Positions 18,014-20,797 of a stretch of 20,797 nucleotides of DNA are shown piece after piece. Each line of letters starts with the position of its first letter. The stretch's first letter is position 1. Source of the DNA: Rodentolepis nana (Eukaryota; Platyhelminthes; Cestoda; Cyclophyllidea; Hymenolepididae). Position numbers and translations under genes: made by a program. The stretch lies in contig UZAE01013600.1 in NCBI GenBank assembly GCA_900617975.1, positions 1-20,797 on the forward strand. Reading direction: 5' to 3'. The notes below the pieces were generated by a model, which had not been told where the DNA came from, did not search any database, and saw only the letters and a list, made by a program, of their open reading frames with translations.

Positions 18014-20206
18014 TTCTTCTAAACATATAGCACTTAAGTTGCTTAGCCTTTGGTATTGCTGCAGCATGATCAGTGAAAAAAATTTATTATTTAATAAGCA
18101 ACTTGCTCCAAACGTCCCACCTCCCTTTCGCCCCGAATAAGAAAGTAAACGCAATAGAGTCTGATTTTAGATTTTGGTGATGAATAGAGATTATTGAACT
18201 ATTACACTCACTTTCGTGTTTAAATTTAATTCAATTATTTTTAAGTTGATCCGTTTGCTTTGTTTCAGCATTTGTAAATGAATATGTGCTTTTTTTCAAA
18301 AGTGCCTCAGAAATACAATATGGGGTTGGAGATGTATATGATACTTAAATTTTGCGCGCTTTTTGAAGTTTCCAAACAACTGAGAAAGCAAACTCTATTT
18401 AAAAAAACTGCTTAATTACCAAAATTATTATGAAGCTGGAGTTCTTTTTATTGATTTATTGATTATGATGGGGGTGTGGTTAAACATGCAGCCTTTGAGG
18501 GTAGTGATGAGATTTTTATCCGTGGCATACGTGTCATAACCAATGTCCCACTGAAAAGATGAGACCTAAAATTTCTGATGAACTTATTTTATTAAATAAA
18601 ATTTCAAGTTAATAAATGAAGGAGGAGAATTAATTTAAGCTTTGCTTTTTCTAAATTTTTTTATTTGTTCTAATCAGTCATAATATTGCATTCCTGGGAA
18701 TCTCCGATTGACAGTTTAGATGGGAAAAATTGATACTGAGAAAGTTTAATTATTTCATTAATTTAACGTGAGACGGAAATCCTGCTTACTTTATAGGCAA
18801 TTTAAGTAGAAAATAAAATTAAAATAATTTTAGTTAAACGATTTTTAGATTAATTAATGCATCTGGTTTCAGATATTTTTAAATTAATAAAATGGTAATC
18901 AATGAATGAAACGTAATTTATAATTGATATAATGATCACAAATACAATTACCCATCTTAGTTTTAATGAATGAAAGAAAATCAATGTCTAAACAAGATAA
19001 GTTATAACAATTGCCCTTTGTTCTGATAAAATTATTGATTTTTCTGATGATAACATGTACCCGCTCTGGCAAACATGCAAGTGTATTCAACTTCAAAGTA
19101 CAATTCAACCGCTTTGAAGCCCGAATATACTCCATTGATACTCACAATACTTGTCTAATTAAATATCAATATTTCCCACCTGTAGGGTTTTGGATTAAGT
19201 TCGTCAAAGAAAGAATGAGATATTTTTTGAGATTCTCCAAGTGGCTGGTTAATTTTTTGTTGGAAAGTCAATTTTCATGAGCATTTATAACCTAGGTTAA
19301 TTGTTCGATAATAAGTAACTGATTACTATTTAGTTGTAAACTCCTTTGAATCAAGATATGTTCTGAATGGGTACGTATTTTACGATTTATCTACTAGATT
19401 TTAATATTAAAACAGCCTTGAATCATTTTGACCCAATCCTATCTCCCCTCCATAAAATGAACCCTCTACCATGAAACGTCGTAAAGTTGAAAGATAATTT
19501 CATCTATATACGTACCAAAGTGAGAGTATTTTTTTCATAAATTTAAAAGTCCCTTCTTAGAGTCTGAAACGAAAGGAGATGGTTAGATTTACCTCCCATA
19601 CATTAATCATCGATTTTTGGGTTTGCACTCTTTCGCTCCTAAACATAGAACCACCTAAGAAAGCCCATCGGAATTTTTTTAAACCTGCAAATTTTTTAAA
19701 TTTTATTTACATGTTTCTCAAGATCATTTCCCTTCGCCTTTCTTCCAACTGAGATTTAGAATGAGGCACTGGGGGAGGGTGGGGTATTTTAACGTCAAAA
19801 TTCAATTTCTAGTTTTATCTACAGAAAAAAGTGGGTTAAAAAAGTAAAATTATTTCTATCGAAATAAAAGTATGAAAATTTGGGCAATAATAAAGTCAAG
19901 ACGTTATTTTGGTATTTCTCAGCTTGTCTCAATTTATGCCTTGTACTTTTTTGTAATAAAAGCTGTATTTTCCTATATAGTTGGAGAATTCGTCTCCATT
20001 CAGACGCCCTTTTAGAAGGTGCTTAGAATAAGGATTACCGAATTTTATATCCTGAATGGTCTCACAGGCACTTTTTCAAAATCCAGAACACTCTAGTAAG
20101 TTTTAATATCTTAGGGGTATATCGGGGACTTCTAGATTTATTAAACTTCAACAAATATGGGATAATTGGGAATAACTGACAATATTCCGCTGACCTAATT
20201 TTTCTA
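18014..20206. other. AT-rich stretch, no gene assigned
   Basis: Overlapping frames at 18899-19135 (minus, 78 codons) and 19011-19280 (plus, 89 codons) are unassigned. A G-rich patch with three G-tracts lies at 19771-19784. The TA at 20205-20206 is the mariner target. Confidence 0.45.
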
Positions 20207-20236
20207 TTAGGTTGGCAACTAAGTCATTGCTGATTT
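20207..20236 (-). repeat. mariner terminal inverted repeat, 3' end
   Basis: TTAGGTTGGCAACTAAGTCA and following bases match the usual form of mariner ends. The inner limit is a guess, as the partner repeat is outside the window. Confidence 0.8.
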
Positions 20237-20278
20237 CAAATAAGAAGGCAAATTCGGAATTTTTGTTTAAAATATAAC

Positions 20279-20284
20279 TTTATT
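20279..20284 (-). terminator. polyadenylation signal overlapping the transposase stop
   Basis: Minus strand GAATAAAG: the TAA stop (20282-20280) lies inside AATAAA (20284-20279), a compact arrangement for a short transposon 3' UTR. Confidence 0.6.
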
Positions 20285-20795
20285 CAATTAGATATTGGCC
20301 GTTCTTGTCGATGACCTTTTTCCATCGTTCTGGCAGAGTAAAAATTCCCCGTTCGTAAAATGTCTGGTCTTTGCTATTAAAAAACTGAATTAGGTGTGAT
20401 CCGACATCATCCGTGTTGTTACAAATTTTACCATTTAAAGAGTTTTGCATGGAACGAAACAAATGATAATCCGAAGGCGCAAGGTCAGGGCTATATGGTG
20501 GGTGTGACAAAACATCCCAACTCAGTTCCAATAATTTTTGCCGAGTAACCAAAGATATGTGGGGCCTTGCGTTATCATGATGAAAAACAACACCCTTCCG
20601 CCGATTTGATACTGCCGGCCGCTTATCTTCAATTGCATCCTTCAGTTTTTCGAGTTCTTCAACATACACATTTGAATTTATCGTTTGGTTCTGCGGCATG
20701 AGTTCAAAATACAAAATTCCTTTGTGATCCCACCACACTGACAGCATAATCTTTTTGGGGGGTGAATCTCTGCTTTTGATACTGTTTGGGCTGGT
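20280..20795 (-). CDS. mariner transposase, C-terminal half (partial)
   Basis: Cut-and-paste transposase that binds the terminal repeats and moves the element between TA sites in the nucleus. The visible 171 residues are open to the window edge. An ATG at 20747 is internal, since the frame continues upstream with SPPKKIM before LSVWWDHKG, as in complete mariner proteins. Counting from that Met, the second catalytic Asp is D58 in HHDNARPH and the third is D93 in YSPDLAPSDYHLF. The 34 residues between them are the D34D spacing that defines mariner as against Tc1. The first Asp (in TGDEKW of the family) lies outside the window. The C-terminus has the family's LPERWKK motif. No stop or frameshift is seen. 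Full length is about 345 residues. The HHDNARPH and HPPYSPDLAPSDYHLF wording resembles the irritans group, a weak assignment from memory. Confidence 0.95.
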   Translation of the reverse strand, partial: TSPNSIKSRDSPPKKIMLSVWWDHKGILYFELMPQNQTINSNVYVEELEKLKDAIEDKRPAVSNRRKGVVFHHDNARPHISLVTRQKLLELSWDVLSHPPYSPDLAPSDYHLFRSMQNSLNGKICNNTDDVGSHLIQFFNSKDQTFYERGIFTLPERWKKVIDKNGQYLIE

Positions 20796-20797
20796 TG

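Larger units (their letters stand above)
20207..20797 (-). mobile_element. mariner-family DNA transposon, 3' half (continues past the window)
   Basis: The terminal inverted repeat begins at 20207 with TTAGGTTGGCAACTAAGTCA, a typical mariner end, directly after the TA dinucleotide 20205-20206, the family's target. Inside are a ~70-bp 3' UTR and the transposase reading toward this end. The other terminal repeat, the 5' UTR and the N-terminal half of the transposase lie beyond 20797. Mariner elements are usually ~1.3 kb, so slightly less than half is visible. Confidence 0.93.

Noticed and set aside
20190..20211. Possible second mariner end (GCTGACCTAA, similar to the reverse complement of the repeat end) beside the real one
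   Set aside because: Only 8 of 10 positions match and no element body follows to the left. Chance is likely.

Overview
This is an AT-rich, intron- and repeat-dominated eukaryotic window, most likely from an arthropod. That placement rests on a mariner-family transposase, the decayed 3' end of a non-LTR retrotransposon with an arthropod-style terminal motif, and many short retroposons. No bacterial features (operons, Shine-Dalgarno sites, CRISPR) are present. I cannot name the species. Almost everything I can defend is mobile DNA. The only host-gene candidate is one possible terminal exon.

Layout. A 14-bp target duplication brackets a ~330-bp SINE-like element, here called family A, at 282-610. 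A broken LINE ORF end follows at 1873-2098, with a SINE-like 3' tail right behind it (2149-2226). Positions 2552-3109 are repeated without a mismatch at 8862-9419. Single N characters at 3110, 8682 and 8861 mark joins between assembled pieces. Contained in the piece 3111-8681 are a 92-bp tRNA-like insertion with a perfect 14-bp target duplication (3340-3459), a candidate 3' terminal exon (4996-5219) with a poly(A) signal at 5522, and a full family A copy (8071-8394). The rest of the window carries more family A copies at 9331, 12462, 13389, 16277 and 17686 and a tail fragment at 14896. It ends with the 3' half of a mariner element on the minus strand, whose inverted-repeat end starts at 20207 beside a TA target.

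How the parts fit. Family A behaves as a SINE: a shared 5' end, a degenerate (AAAT)n 3' tail, ~10-14-bp target duplications, and no protein. Its last ~75 bp resemble the sequence just after the stop codon of the LINE remnant, so the LINE may have mobilised the SINE. The three Ns all fall at or next to family A sequence. With the exact 558-bp duplication they suggest that the segment 3111-8860 was misplaced during scaffolding, so long-range linkage across these Ns should not be trusted.

Long stretches between these elements are AT-rich. Their short ORFs are of the size expected by chance, and they are described as such.
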